A stretch of 32,807 bases of DNA from UBA2357 sp041678045 (GTDB taxonomy: Bacteria > Pseudomonadota > Gammaproteobacteria > Burkholderiales > Rhodocyclaceae): the NCBI GenBank assembly GCA_041678045.1, contig JBAYOV010000042.1, positions 1 to 32,807 of the forward strand, read 5' to 3'. The number at the start of each line of letters is the position of its first letter. The stretch's first letter is position 1. The notes under the pieces are model-generated. The model had not been told where the DNA came from, ran no database searches, and saw only the letters and a list, made by a program, of their open reading frames with translations. The position numbers were made by a program, and so were the translations under genes. Positions 6,309-14,864 of the stretch are shown here, piece by piece.

Positions 6309-8108
6309 TCAGCCCTTGCTGACTTCGACCTGGGTATCCACCTTCTGGCGCAGGCGGATGTGCAGTTCGCGCAGTTGCCGTTCGTCCACTTCGCCGGGGG
6401 CGTTGGTGAGCAGGCACTGGGCACGCTGGGTCTTGGGGAAGGCGATCACGTCGCGGATGGACTCGGCACCGGTCATCAGCGTGACGATGCGATCCAGGCC
6501 AAAGGCCAGGCCGCCGTGCGGGGGCGCGCCATACTTGAGCGCATCGAGCAGAAAGCCGAACTTGACCTGCTGCTCTTCCGGGCCGATGTTGAGCGCATCG
6601 AATACCTGGGCCTGCACGTCGGCACGGTGGATACGCACCGAGCCGCCACCGATTTCCCAGCCGTTGAGGGCAAGGTCGTAGGCCTTGGCGAGACATTCCC
6701 CCGGATTGCTCTGCAGCCGTTCGAGATGGCCGTCCTTGGGGCTGGTGAAGGGGTGGTGGCAGGCCACCCAGCGCTTGTCGTCCTCGTCGTATTCGAACAT
6801 CGGGAAGTCGAGCACCCAGACCGGAGTCCAGGCTTCGCCGGTGACGTATCCCTTTTCGTGGCCCAGCTTCACGCGCAGGGCACCGAGGGCGTCGTTGACC
6901 ACCTTTGCCTTGTCGGCGCCAAAGAAGATCAGGTCGCCGCTTTGTGCGCCGGTGCGTTCGAGGATGGTGGTGAGTGCCTGCTCGTGCAGGTTCTTCACGA
7001 TGGGCGACTGCAGGCCTTCTTCGTTCGGCTTGCTGGCGTCATTGACCTTGATGTAGGCCAGGCCACGGGCGCCATAAATGCCGACGAAGCGGGTGTATTC
7101 GTCAATTTCGCCACGGGTCAGGCTGGCTCCGCCGGGCACGCGCATGGCGGCCACCCGGCCACCGCTGGTGGCCGGACCGGAGAAGACCTTGAAGGCCACG
7201 TCGGCCACGGCGTCGGTGACTTCGGTCAGTTCCAGCGTGACACGCAGGTCGGGCTTGTCCGAACCATAGCGGCGCATGGCTTCGGCGTAGCTCATGCGCG
7301 GGAACGGGTTGGGCAGTTCGACTTCGATGGTTTCGCGGAATACGGAACGCACCATCTCCTCGACCAGCGCGGTGATCTGGTGCTCGTCCATGAACGAGGT
7401 TTCGAGGTCGATCTGGGTGAATTCGGGCTGACGGTCGGCACGCAGGTCTTCGTCGCGGAAGCACTTGGTGATCTGGTAGTAACGGTCGTAGCCGGCCACC
7501 ATGAGCAGCTGCTTGAACAGTTGCGGCGACTGCGGCAGGGCGAAGAACTGGCCCGGATGCACCCGGGACGGAACCAGATAGTCGCGCGCGCCTTCGGGCG
7601 TGCTCTTGGTGAGCATCGGGGTTTCGACGTCGATGAAACCCTGTGCGTCCAGAAAGCGGCGGAAGGCCATCGCGACCTTGTAGCGCAGCATCAGGTTCTT
7701 TTGCATCTGCGGGCGGCGCAGGTCGATGACGCGGTGGGTGAGGCGCACTGTCTCGGACAGGTTGTCGTCGTCGATCTGGAAGGGCGGCGTGGCCGAGGCG
7801 TTGAGCACTTCGATTTCGTGGCACAGCACTTCGATTTCGCCCGAGGTGAGGTTGGCGTTCTCGGTGCCGGCCGGCCGGCGGCGCACCTTGCCGCTGAGCT
7901 TGAGCACGTATTCGTTGCGCACCGATTCGGCCACCTCGAACATGGCGGGTCGGTCGGGGTCACACACGACCTGGACCAGGCCTTCACGGTCGCGCAGGTC
8001 GATGAAGATCACCCCGCCATGGTCGCGCCGGCGGTGTACCCAGCCGCACAGGGTGACGATTTGGTCCAGGTCGGCGGCAGTGACTGCGCCGCAGTAATGA
8101 CTTCGCAT
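6309..8108 (-). CDS. aspS: Aspartyl-tRNA synthetase (probably non-discriminating)
   Basis: This 599-residue class IIb synthetase charges tRNA-Asp with aspartate. The N-terminal OB-fold anticodon domain includes CGWVHRRRDHGGVIFIDLRD, the catalytic core includes FRDEDLRADRQPEFTQIDLE (class II motif 2), and motif 3 is GLAFGLDRIVTLM. A bacterial-type GAD insertion lies in the middle. His30 in RRRDHGG corresponds to the His found in non-discriminating AspRS of Pseudomonas, where discriminating enzymes such as E. coli have Leu. It is therefore inferred to make Asp-tRNA(Asn) as well, for GatCAB to amidate. It follows the FmdB-like gene on the same strand, a common proteobacterial arrangement. Confidence 0.97.
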   Translation of the reverse strand: MRSHYCGAVTAADLDQIVTLCGWVHRRRDHGGVIFIDLRDREGLVQVVCDPDRPAMFEVAESVRNEYVLKLSGKVRRRPAGTENANLTSGEIEVLCHEIEVLNASATPPFQIDDDNLSETVRLTHRVIDLRRPQMQKNLMLRYKVAMAFRRFLDAQGFIDVETPMLTKSTPEGARDYLVPSRVHPGQFFALPQSPQLFKQLLMVAGYDRYYQITKCFRDEDLRADRQPEFTQIDLETSFMDEHQITALVEEMVRSVFRETIEVELPNPFPRMSYAEAMRRYGSDKPDLRVTLELTEVTDAVADVAFKVFSGPATSGGRVAAMRVPGGASLTRGEIDEYTRFVGIYGARGLAYIKVNDASKPNEEGLQSPIVKNLHEQALTTILERTGAQSGDLIFFGADKAKVVNDALGALRVKLGHEKGYVTGEAWTPVWVLDFPMFEYDEDDKRWVACHHPFTSPKDGHLERLQSNPGECLAKAYDLALNGWEIGGGSVRIHRADVQAQVFDALNIGPEEQQVKFGFLLDALKYGAPPHGGLAFGLDRIVTLMTGAESIRDVIAFPKTQRAQCLLTNAPGEVDERQLRELHIRLRQKVDTQVEVSKG

Positions 8109-8177
8109 GTATTCGCTTCCGGTACGGACGCACGACCGGGAGTCGCGCGCCTTCAGTGAGTGGATGAGGGGAGGGCG

Positions 8178-8438
8178 TCAGCCGGGGTGACAGGCACAGC
8201 TGCCACCGCAACCGCCGGCAGGCGTGTCGGCCGGCTTGCTGGCCGCAGGACTGCTGCCGCCCTTGAAGTCGGTCGCATACCAGCCACTGCCCTTGAGCTG
8301 GAAGCCGGCGGCCGAAATCAGTTTGGTGTAGCTGTCGGTGCCACACTCGGGGCAGGTGGACAGCGGAGCATCGCTCATCTTCTGGATGTGTTCCTTCTGG
8401 AATCCGCAATGGGCGCAACGATATTCATAAATGGGCAT
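8178..8438 (-). CDS. FmdB/CxxC-type zinc-ribbon protein
   Basis: The 86-residue protein begins MPIYEYRCAHCGFQKEHIQK, the signature of the FmdB-family putative regulatory zinc ribbon. Two knuckles, Cys8/Cys11 and Cys29/Cys32 (CPECG), should bind one zinc. The C-terminus is low complexity and ends GGCGGSCACHPG, a second Cys/Gly-rich patch typical of the family. Exact function is unknown. GGAGG lies 5 nt before the ATG, an excellent ribosome site. The gene sits 69 bp upstream of aspS on the same strand and is likely co-transcribed with it. Confidence 0.92.
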   Translation of the reverse strand: MPIYEYRCAHCGFQKEHIQKMSDAPLSTCPECGTDSYTKLISAAGFQLKGSGWYATDFKGGSSPAASKPADTPAGGCGGSCACHPG

Positions 8439-8497
8439 GACAACCTCCGCAAAGGCAAGCGTGGAATTCTATCAGAAGCGAAGAAGCGGATTGCGAT

Positions 8498-8536
8498 ATG
8501 GGGCTGGAGGCCGAAACTTCAAGCCCCAAGCCCCAT
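8498..8536 (-). terminator. Hairpin between pilD and the fmdB-like gene
   Basis: ATGGGGCT (8498-8505) pairs perfectly with AGCCCCAT (8529-8536) around a 23-nt loop that can fold further (AAGCCCC/GGGGCT alternatives). It lies just downstream of pilD on the minus strand. There is no T-run, so termination is only suggested. Confidence 0.3.
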
Positions 8537-8554
8537 GCACGGCCTGCAGCCGGG

Positions 8555-9406
8555 TCAGAATTGTCCGAGGTACAGGGCGGTGATGTCCTGCCCCCAGAAT
8601 AGCGCGATGATGCCGGCTGCAGCCAGATAGGGGCCGAAGGGGATGGGGACGTTGCGTCCGTGACGGGCCAGCACGATCAGGGCCACGCCCACTACCGCAC
8701 CCACCAGCGAGGAGAGCAGGATCACCAGCGGGAGCATCTGCCAGCCCAGCCAGGCCCCGATGGCTGCGAGCAGCTTGAAGTCTCCATAGCCCATGCCTTC
8801 CTTGCCGGTGGTGAGCTTGAACAGCCAGTACACCGACCACAGCGACAGATAACCCGCCATGGCGCCGATGACCGCGCTCGACAGGGGGGTGTAGGTGTCC
8901 CACAGGTTGAATCCGAGCCCCAGCCATACCAGCGGCAGGGTCAGGCTGTCGGGGAGCAGTTGGGTGTCGAGGTCGATGAAGGTCAGGGCGACCAGCGTCC
9001 ACAGCAGCAGCATGGCACCGAGCGCGGCGATGCCGTAGCCGAAATGCCAGGCGGCAAATCCGGTGAGGGCGGCCGTGACCAACTCCACGGCGGGATAGCG
9101 CCGGCTGATCGGGGCACTGCAGTGCCGGCACTTGCCCCGTAGCAGCAGATAGCTGACGACCGGGATGTTTTCCAGTGCGGTGATCAGGTGACCGCAGTGG
9201 GGGCAGCGCGAGCGCGGTGTGGCGAGATTGAAGCGATCCTGCTCGGGTTGCGGTTCACCCCGCAATTCGGCGGCCTGAGCCTGCCATTCAAGCTCCATCA
9301 TGCGCGGCAGGCGGTGAATGACGACATTCAGGAAGCTGCCGATGAACAGGCCGAGCAGGCTGGCAAGCGGCACGAAAACGAGCGGGTCTTGGAAAGGGCT
9401 GGGCAT
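8555..9406 (-). CDS. pilD: Type IV prepilin leader peptidase/N-methyltransferase
   Basis: This 283-residue polytopic inner-membrane enzyme cleaves the leader of type IV prepilins and N-methylates the new N-terminal residue. The cytoplasmic methyltransferase loop carries two zinc knuckles, Cys68/Cys71 (CPHC) and Cys93/Cys96 (CRHC). The protease aspartates are visible in FIDLDTQLLPD (145-153) and GMGYGDFKLLAA (Asp209), the GxGD motif of these membrane aspartyl proteases. The first segment LASLLGLFIGSFLNVVIHRL is the usual N-terminal signature. It follows pilB and pilC on the same strand, but a strong terminator (9428-9456) separates it from pilC, so it probably has its own promoter or depends on read-through. 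Confidence 0.96.
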   Translation of the reverse strand: MPSPFQDPLVFVPLASLLGLFIGSFLNVVIHRLPRMMELEWQAQAAELRGEPQPEQDRFNLATPRSRCPHCGHLITALENIPVVSYLLLRGKCRHCSAPISRRYPAVELVTAALTGFAAWHFGYGIAALGAMLLLWTLVALTFIDLDTQLLPDSLTLPLVWLGLGFNLWDTYTPLSSAVIGAMAGYLSLWSVYWLFKLTTGKEGMGYGDFKLLAAIGAWLGWQMLPLVILLSSLVGAVVGVALIVLARHGRNVPIPFGPYLAAAGIIALFWGQDITALYLGQF

Positions 9407-9427
9407 GGATGTGGGGTGGGTACTCGG

Positions 9428-9456
9428 AAAAAGGCCACGCCGGTGAAGGCGTGGCC
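9428..9456 (-). terminator. Strong rho-independent terminator after pilC
   Basis: On the minus strand GGCCACGCC, loop TTCACC and GGCGTGGCC form a perfect 9-bp GC-rich stem followed at once by TTTTT (plus-strand A run 9428-9432). It lies 21 bp after the pilC stop and 22 bp before the pilD start. Confidence 0.85.
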
Positions 9457-9477
9457 CGATTGCTGAAAGTTCGTGAA

Positions 9478-10734
9478 TTAACCCACGACAGCGCCAATCT
9501 TGAAGATGGGCAGGTACATGGCAACGATCATGCCGCCAATCACTACCCCCAGGAACACCATGATGAGGGGTTCAAGCAGGGTGGACAACCCGGCTACTGC
9601 ATCATCGACTTCGGCTTCATAGAAGTCGGCCACCTTGCCGAGCATGGCGTCGAGCTGTCCGGATTCTTCGCCAATGGACACCATCTGCACGACCATGGTG
9701 GGGAATACGTCGACATTCTGCATCGAAACGGTCAGGCTGGTGCCGGTGCTGACCTCGTTTTGAATCTGCTTGGTCGCCACGACATAGACATGATTTCCGG
9801 AGGCGCTGCCGACTGAGTCCAGTGCTTCGACCAGCGGCACCCCGGCCGCAAACATGGTCGACAGGGTTCGGTTCCAGCGTGCGATGGTGGCCTTGCGCAC
9901 AATGTCGCCGACAACGGGGAGTTGGAGGATCAGCCGGTCAACGATGATCTGCATCTTGGGCGAGCGTTTATAGGCAAAGCCGATGGAAAAGATCGCAGCA
10001 AATACGATACCGAAGATGATGTACCAGTTGGCGACAAAATAGTCCGACATCGCGATGACAATCTGGGTCGGTACGGGCAGGTCGGCACCGAAGCTGGCAA
10101 AAACGTTCTTGAACTCCGGGATCACAAACAACATGATCACGGCAACAACGATGGATGCGACAACGACCACAGCAACCGGGTAGAACATCGCGGATTTGAT
10201 TTTGCCCTTGATCGCGAGGATCTTTTCCTTGTAGGTGGCGAGGCGGTCCAGCAGACTGTCCAGGATGCCGGCCTGTTCGCCGGCGGCCACCAGGCTCACG
10301 AACAACCGGTCGAAATGCACCGGGTATTTGGAAAATGCCTGGGACAGGCTGGCGCCGCCTTCGATATCGGAGCGGATGTCGTTGAGCATCTTTGCAAAGG
10401 TCGGGTTGCCCGAGCCCTTGATGCCGATATCGAAGGCCTGCAGCAGGGGCACGCCGGAGCGCATCATGGTGGCGAGTTGGCGGGTGAACAGCGAGATGTC
10501 CTTGTCGGTGACCTTGCGGCCGCCCGACATTTTCTGCTTCTTCACCTTGACCTGCTGTATGCCCTGACGGCGCAAGGTGGCCTGCACGACCGCCTCGCCA
10601 CCGGCGCGCATCTCGCCCCTGACTTTCTTGCCCATCTTGTCGCGGCCTTCCCACTGGTACAGGGATTCCTTGGGGCCGGCGGCCTTCAGACGGCGGGGGG
10701 TGGGTTTGCCCTTTGCTTGTGCTGTGGTTGCCAT
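9478..10734 (-). CDS. pilC: Type IV pilus inner-membrane platform protein (GspF/PilC family)
   Basis: The 418-residue protein is the inner-membrane platform that couples the PilB and PilT motors to pilus assembly. Two repeated cytoplasmic T2SSF domains are visible, about residues 82-205 (FTRQLATMMRSGVPLLQAFD) and 285-407 (WNRTLSTMFAAGVPLVEALD). Membrane segments follow each: FYPVAVVVVASIVVAVIMLF near 188, IIFGIVFAAIFSIGFAY near 243 and PLIMVFLGVVIGGMIVAMYL near the C-terminus. The N-terminus is basic (about 25 residues) before LYQWEGRDKMGKKVRGE. It starts 16 bp after pilB and is clearly in its operon, which ends at the terminator just downstream. Confidence 0.97.
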   Translation of the reverse strand: MATTAQAKGKPTPRRLKAAGPKESLYQWEGRDKMGKKVRGEMRAGGEAVVQATLRRQGIQQVKVKKQKMSGGRKVTDKDISLFTRQLATMMRSGVPLLQAFDIGIKGSGNPTFAKMLNDIRSDIEGGASLSQAFSKYPVHFDRLFVSLVAAGEQAGILDSLLDRLATYKEKILAIKGKIKSAMFYPVAVVVVASIVVAVIMLFVIPEFKNVFASFGADLPVPTQIVIAMSDYFVANWYIIFGIVFAAIFSIGFAYKRSPKMQIIVDRLILQLPVVGDIVRKATIARWNRTLSTMFAAGVPLVEALDSVGSASGNHVYVVATKQIQNEVSTGTSLTVSMQNVDVFPTMVVQMVSIGEESGQLDAMLGKVADFYEAEVDDAVAGLSTLLEPLIMVFLGVVIGGMIVAMYLPIFKIGAVVG

Positions 10735-10750
10735 GAGTCTTTCGCTTCCC

Positions 10751-12469
10751 TTATTCGTTGGTTGACGCCAGGACCTCTTCGAGCGAGGTCACGCCCTGCT
10801 TCACCTTGAGCAGGCCGGACTGGCGCAGGTCCTTGACGCCATCGCGCTGGGCCTGTTCGGCAATGTCGATGGAGTTGCCGTTGGTCATGATGATTTGCGC
10901 GATCTCTTCGGTGATCGGCATCACCTGGTAAATGCCCACTCGCCCCTTGTAGCCGCTGCCCTTGCAGCGCTCGCAACCGACCGGGCCATAGGGTTGCCAG
11001 CTGCCGTCGAGATCTTCTGCGCTGTAACCGGCTTGCAGCAGCGCTTCGATGGGAATATCGAGCGGTTGCTTGCAGGAGCACAGCCGGCGTGCCAGACGCT
11101 GGGCGGTGATCAGGATCACCGATGAGGCAATGTTGAACGGGGCCACGCCCATGTTCTTCAGGCGCTCCAGGGTGGTCGGGGCGTCGTTGGTGTGCAGTGT
11201 CGAGAGTACCAAGTGGCCGGTCTGGGCGGCCTTGATCGAGATTTCGGCGGTTTCCAGATCTCGGATTTCGCCGACCATGATCACATCCGGATCCTGACGC
11301 AGGAAGGAGCGCAGAGCGGCGGAGAAGGTGAGGCCGGCTTTTTCGTTGACGTTGACCTGGTTGATGCCGGGCAGGTTGATTTCGGCCGGATCTTCGGCTG
11401 TGGAGATGTTTACCCCGGGCGTATTGAGGATGTTCAGACAGGTGTACAGGGACACCGTCTTGCCGGAGCCGGTGGGGCCGGTGACCAGCACCATGCCGTA
11501 GGGGCGTTGTACTGCATCGAGCAGGGCGGCTTTCTGTTCCGGCTCGTAGCCCAGTGCGTCGACCCCCAGCATGGCCGAGGAGGGGTCGAGAATACGCATC
11601 ACGATCTTCTCGCCGTGCAGTGTGGGCAGTGAGGACACCCGGAAGTCGATGGCCTTGTTCTTGGACAGCACCAGCTTCATGCGGCCATCCTGGGGAATAC
11701 GCTTTTCCGAGATGTCCAGGCGCGAGATGACCTTGATGCGTGCGGCGATCTTTTCCTTGAGCATCAGCGGAGGCTGGGCCACTTCGCGCAGAATGCCGTC
11801 GGAACGCACCCGGATGCGGTAGAACTTTTCGTAGGGCTCGAAATGGATGTCGGAGGCCCCTTCGTTGATGGCGTCCACCAGCACCTTCTGGATGAACTTG
11901 ACCACCGGTGCGTCGTCGACATCCGATTGTTCTTCCGAGGCCTCGGCGGTTTCGCCAGGCATGCCCTCATTGAGCATGTCCATGTCAAAATCGTCGCCGG
12001 CAAGCTCCTTCATTGCGCTGGCGGCGGTTTCGGAGAGCTTTTCGATGACTTTCGCGAGCTTGTCGGCCTCGGCCACGACCACGTCGATCTGCAGGCCGGT
12101 CTGGAAGCGGATCTCGTCGATGACGCGCAGGTTGGAGGGATCGGCTGCGGCGATGGTAAGGCGATTCTGGCGCTTGGCCAGCGGCACCACCGTGTGCTTG
12201 CTGATCTGCTTCTTGTCGACAGCGTCCTTGGGAACATATTCGATGTCAAGGGCGCCGATGTCGATCAGCGGACAACCGAAGGTCTGGGCGGCGAACATGG
12301 CCACATCGCGCTGCGAGATGAGCTTGCGCTGAGCCAGTTCGTTGATGAATCCCAGCAGATTGTTGCCTGCGGCGGTGGTGCACGCGATCGCGTCGGCTTC
12401 GGAAAGCCGTCCGTGCTGGATCAGCGCGCGGCCAAGACCGCTGATGACCGGTTGAGGAGTTGCAGCCAT
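10751..12469 (-). CDS. pilB: Type IV pilus assembly ATPase
   Basis: This 572-residue hexameric ATPase of the secretion-ATPase (GspE/PilB) family powers pilus extension. The N-terminal MshEN/GspE-N domain occupies about 1-150, followed by an acidic linker (DDFDMDMLNEGMPGETAEAS). The ATPase core has Walker A GPTGSGKT near 327-334, an Asp box (STAEDPAEINLPGINQ), a Walker B region (DPDVIMVGEIRD) and a His box (TGHLVLSTLHTND). The tetracysteine zinc site CSCK...CERCKG follows. It heads pilB-pilC. The 135-bp upstream gap to yfjD must hold the promoter, but no convincing -24/-12 or -35/-10 pair was recognised there. Confidence 0.97.
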   Translation of the reverse strand: MAATPQPVISGLGRALIQHGRLSEADAIACTTAAGNNLLGFINELAQRKLISQRDVAMFAAQTFGCPLIDIGALDIEYVPKDAVDKKQISKHTVVPLAKRQNRLTIAAADPSNLRVIDEIRFQTGLQIDVVVAEADKLAKVIEKLSETAASAMKELAGDDFDMDMLNEGMPGETAEASEEQSDVDDAPVVKFIQKVLVDAINEGASDIHFEPYEKFYRIRVRSDGILREVAQPPLMLKEKIAARIKVISRLDISEKRIPQDGRMKLVLSKNKAIDFRVSSLPTLHGEKIVMRILDPSSAMLGVDALGYEPEQKAALLDAVQRPYGMVLVTGPTGSGKTVSLYTCLNILNTPGVNISTAEDPAEINLPGINQVNVNEKAGLTFSAALRSFLRQDPDVIMVGEIRDLETAEISIKAAQTGHLVLSTLHTNDAPTTLERLKNMGVAPFNIASSVILITAQRLARRLCSCKQPLDIPIEALLQAGYSAEDLDGSWQPYGPVGCERCKGSGYKGRVGIYQVMPITEEIAQIIMTNGNSIDIAEQAQRDGVKDLRQSGLLKVKQGVTSLEEVLASTNE

Positions 12470-12604
12470 GCTCGACCAAATAGTGTATCGGTATCGTTAT
12501 GTCGCATTCTGACACAGAACAGCGGCACAAGGCCCGGACAGAATGAATGCATAGGCGGCGAATGGTTGCATGTGCCCTTCTGCTTGTAAAGGGCCGGATG
12601 ACGT

Positions 12605-13903
12605 TCAGGTGTTCTCGGTGGATGGGCGGCGGCTGAGTTGTGGCCTGAACAGTCGAGCCATGCGCACGCGCTTGTCCTCGGTCTGGATGACTTCGATGGC
12701 CAGGTCGCCGATCCGCAGAGACAGGTCTGCATCGGGGATGTCCTGCAAGTGCTCGAGGATCAGGCCATTCAGGGTCTTCGGGCCTTCGAGTGGCAGTTCA
12801 AGGCCCAGGCGCCGGTTGAGCTCGCGCAGGTTTTGCGTGCCATCGACGATGACGCTGCCGTCCTCGCCCCAGTTGAGCCGTTCGCTGCCGTCCGGCATGC
12901 TGGTGGTGAACTTGCCGATCAGCTCTTCGATAATGTCTTCCACCGAAATGAGGCCAAGCAACTCACCGTATTCATCCACTACAAGTGCCAGGCGTTGCTG
13001 GTTTTCCTGGAAGAACTGGAGTTGTGCATGTACGGGCGTGTCGGCCGGGATGAAATACGGCCGGGCAACCAGTTCGCGGATGCGTTCGGCGCTGAAGCCG
13101 CCATCCAGCGTGGCGGCGAGCATGCGGCGCAGGTGCAAAACGCCGATGACCCGTTCGTTGTCACCATCGAGTACCGGCAAGCGGGTGTGGTAGCTGGTGG
13201 CGATCTGCTGGCGCAGGGCTTCTTCGGATTGACGCAGGTCCAGGCTTTCGATTGCGCCACGTGGCGTCATCACGTCTTCGACGGTGATGTGTTCCAGGTC
13301 GAACAGGTTCACCAGGATGTCGCGGTGCTTGCCGGGAATGTAGTGAGCCGATTCCAGTACCATGGTGCGCAACTCTTCCATGGACAGGTTGCTGCTGTGG
13401 TTGTCGCTGGAGGCCGGCTTGAGTCGCAGCACGGTGAGCAGGCCGCTGACGAAGAGATTGACAAACCACACTGCCGGATAGGAGACCCGTAGCAGGAAGC
13501 TCAGCGGGTAGCTGACGATCACCGCGAGCCGGTCGGCGTGATGCGCTCCGATGACCTTTGGGGTGATTTCGGAAAACACCAGAATGAAGAAGGTCAGCAG
13601 CACGGTGCCGAGCGCCAGTGCCATCTGGTTTTCGCCGAACAGGTGAATGGTGATGACGCTGGCCAGTGTGGCCGCGCCGACATTCACCAGATTGTTGAAC
13701 AGCAGCACCACGCCGAGCAGGCGATCCGTTTTCGACAGGAGTTCGACGGCCAGCCTCGCGCCACGGTGGCCGGAAGCGGCCAGTGATTTCAGTCTGTAGC
13801 GGTTGGAGGCCATCATGACCGTTTCGGTCATGGACGACATGCCGGACAGCACCAGCAAAAAGATGAGCGCGCCGAATTGGGAGCCCAGGGAGGATTCTTC
13901 CAC
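12605..13903 (-). CDS. yfjD: CNNM/CBS-domain membrane protein, HlyC/CorC family (YfjD-like)
   Basis: The 432-residue inner-membrane protein has an N-terminal CNNM (DUF21) domain with three to four TM segments (about 10-165; MSSMTETVMMASNRYRLKSL and FFILVFSEITPKVIGAH are diagnostic). A tandem CBS pair (about 205-330: VEDVMTPRGAIESLD ... LALVVDEYGELLGLISVEDI) and a C-terminal CorC/HlyC domain (about 345-425) follow. Members are linked to Mg2+/Co2+ efflux or homeostasis; substrate specificity cannot be read from the sequence. The old name 'haemolysin' is misleading. Order yfjD-ypjD-ffh matches the E. coli neighbourhood. Here yfjD follows ypjD by 93 bp on the same strand, with a hairpin between. 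Confidence 0.93.
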   Translation of the reverse strand: MEESSLGSQFGALIFLLVLSGMSSMTETVMMASNRYRLKSLAASGHRGARLAVELLSKTDRLLGVVLLFNNLVNVGAATLASVITIHLFGENQMALALGTVLLTFFILVFSEITPKVIGAHHADRLAVIVSYPLSFLLRVSYPAVWFVNLFVSGLLTVLRLKPASSDNHSSNLSMEELRTMVLESAHYIPGKHRDILVNLFDLEHITVEDVMTPRGAIESLDLRQSEEALRQQIATSYHTRLPVLDGDNERVIGVLHLRRMLAATLDGGFSAERIRELVARPYFIPADTPVHAQLQFFQENQQRLALVVDEYGELLGLISVEDIIEELIGKFTTSMPDGSERLNWGEDGSVIVDGTQNLRELNRRLGLELPLEGPKTLNGLILEHLQDIPDADLSLRIGDLAIEVIQTEDKRVRMARLFRPQLSRRPSTENT

Positions 13904-13946
13904 GCAGGGAGAGGAGTTGTGAAACAGGTTCGGAGTATTCCGCCTG

Positions 13947-13972
13947 CTGCCGGCGATGTCAAGGGCCGGCAG
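13947..13972 (-). terminator. Hairpin between ypjD and yfjD
   Basis: CTGCCGGC (13947-13954) and GCCGGCAG (13965-13972) form a perfect 8-bp stem around a 10-nt loop in the 93-bp gap. No T-run follows on the minus strand, so it may attenuate rather than terminate. Confidence 0.35.
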
Positions 13973-13996
13973 GGTGCGGCTCCTTGATCCGAGGGG

Positions 13997-14821
13997 TCAG
14001 CCGCCGGCTTTCTCGAGCAGGACTTCGATCACGAAACGGCTGCCGAGATAGGCCAGGATCAGCGCGATGAAACCGGCCAGCGTCCAGCGCAGCGCTACCC
14101 GCCCACGCCAGCCCCAGAGTTGTCGCCCGACCAGCAGGCTGCCGAAAATCAGCCACGAGACGATGGCAAACACGGTCTTGTGGTCGAAGCGGAAGGCCTG
14201 GCCGAACAGCGCCTCGGAAAACACGATGCCCGAGCCCAGCGTGAGGGTGAGCAGGATGAATGCGATGGTGATCAGACGGAAGAGCAGCGATTCGAGCGTG
14301 AGCAGTGGCGGCAGGCCGGCAATGCTGCGGCTGAGTCGTCCGCTGTGCAACTGCCGTTCGGCCACCGCCATCAGCATTGCATGCAGGGCAGCCAGGGTGA
14401 ACAGGCTGTAGGCCAGCATGGCGACGATGAAGTGTGCGCGGAAGGCGGGCGAGGCCGCGTTTGCCAGCAGGTGCTGGCCCGGAAACACCACCGGCAGCAG
14501 GGTGCCGATGAAGCCTGCGGGCAGGACCAGCGCGTGCAGGCCGTCGAGCCGTGCGTAGAAGGCCTCTATCCAGTAGAAGGCCACGGCCAGCCAGAGCATG
14601 AGCGATACGGCCAGCCCGAAACCGAAGCGCATGCCGTCGCCGGCGAACATGGCGGCGTGCAGGCCCAGGCCGTGCAAGACCAGTGCAATCAGCAGCAGGA
14701 TGCGTTCTTTTCGGCCCATGCAGTGACGTTGTGGCGGGGCGGCCCGGCACTGTTTGTGGAACAGCACGGCGAGCACCCCGTACAGCGTGGCGGCCAGCAG
14801 ATGAAGTAGAATGGCTTGCAT
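13997..14821 (-). CDS. ypjD: Cytochrome c assembly-type membrane protein (YpjD/CcsA-like)
   Basis: The 274-residue protein has about eight hydrophobic segments and the tail features of the CcsA/CcmC-like haem-handling superfamily: FRAHFIVAMLAYSLFTLAAL (near 130-150), SGIVFSEALFGQAFRFDHKT and FAIVSWLIFGSLLVGRQLWG with conserved aromatic/His positions. It is the YpjD type, found next to ffh in many Proteobacteria. The molecular role of YpjD is not firmly established. The start is taken as MQAILLHLLAATLYG because homology and hydrophobicity begin there; the frame is open farther upstream only as an antisense of ffh. It diverges from ffh with a 43-bp gap. Confidence 0.88.
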   Translation of the reverse strand: MQAILLHLLAATLYGVLAVLFHKQCRAAPPQRHCMGRKERILLLIALVLHGLGLHAAMFAGDGMRFGFGLAVSLMLWLAVAFYWIEAFYARLDGLHALVLPAGFIGTLLPVVFPGQHLLANAASPAFRAHFIVAMLAYSLFTLAALHAMLMAVAERQLHSGRLSRSIAGLPPLLTLESLLFRLITIAFILLTLTLGSGIVFSEALFGQAFRFDHKTVFAIVSWLIFGSLLVGRQLWGWRGRVALRWTLAGFIALILAYLGSRFVIEVLLEKAGG

Positions 14822-14864
14822 AGAGTTCTGTAGTTTACTCCAAGGCCGGGGGCCATACGCAAAT

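Noticed and set aside
6288..8159. 623-codon plus-strand frame opposite aspS
   Set aside because: Antisense shadow of aspS, with no family resemblance.
12470..12604. Sigma54-type promoter upstream of pilB
   Set aside because: No GG-N10-GC pair of the expected form was found on the minus strand.
14811..14864. Longer ffh start (18 extra residues)
   Set aside because: It would overlap the ypjD start, and the N domain of Ffh begins at MLDNLTQRLS.
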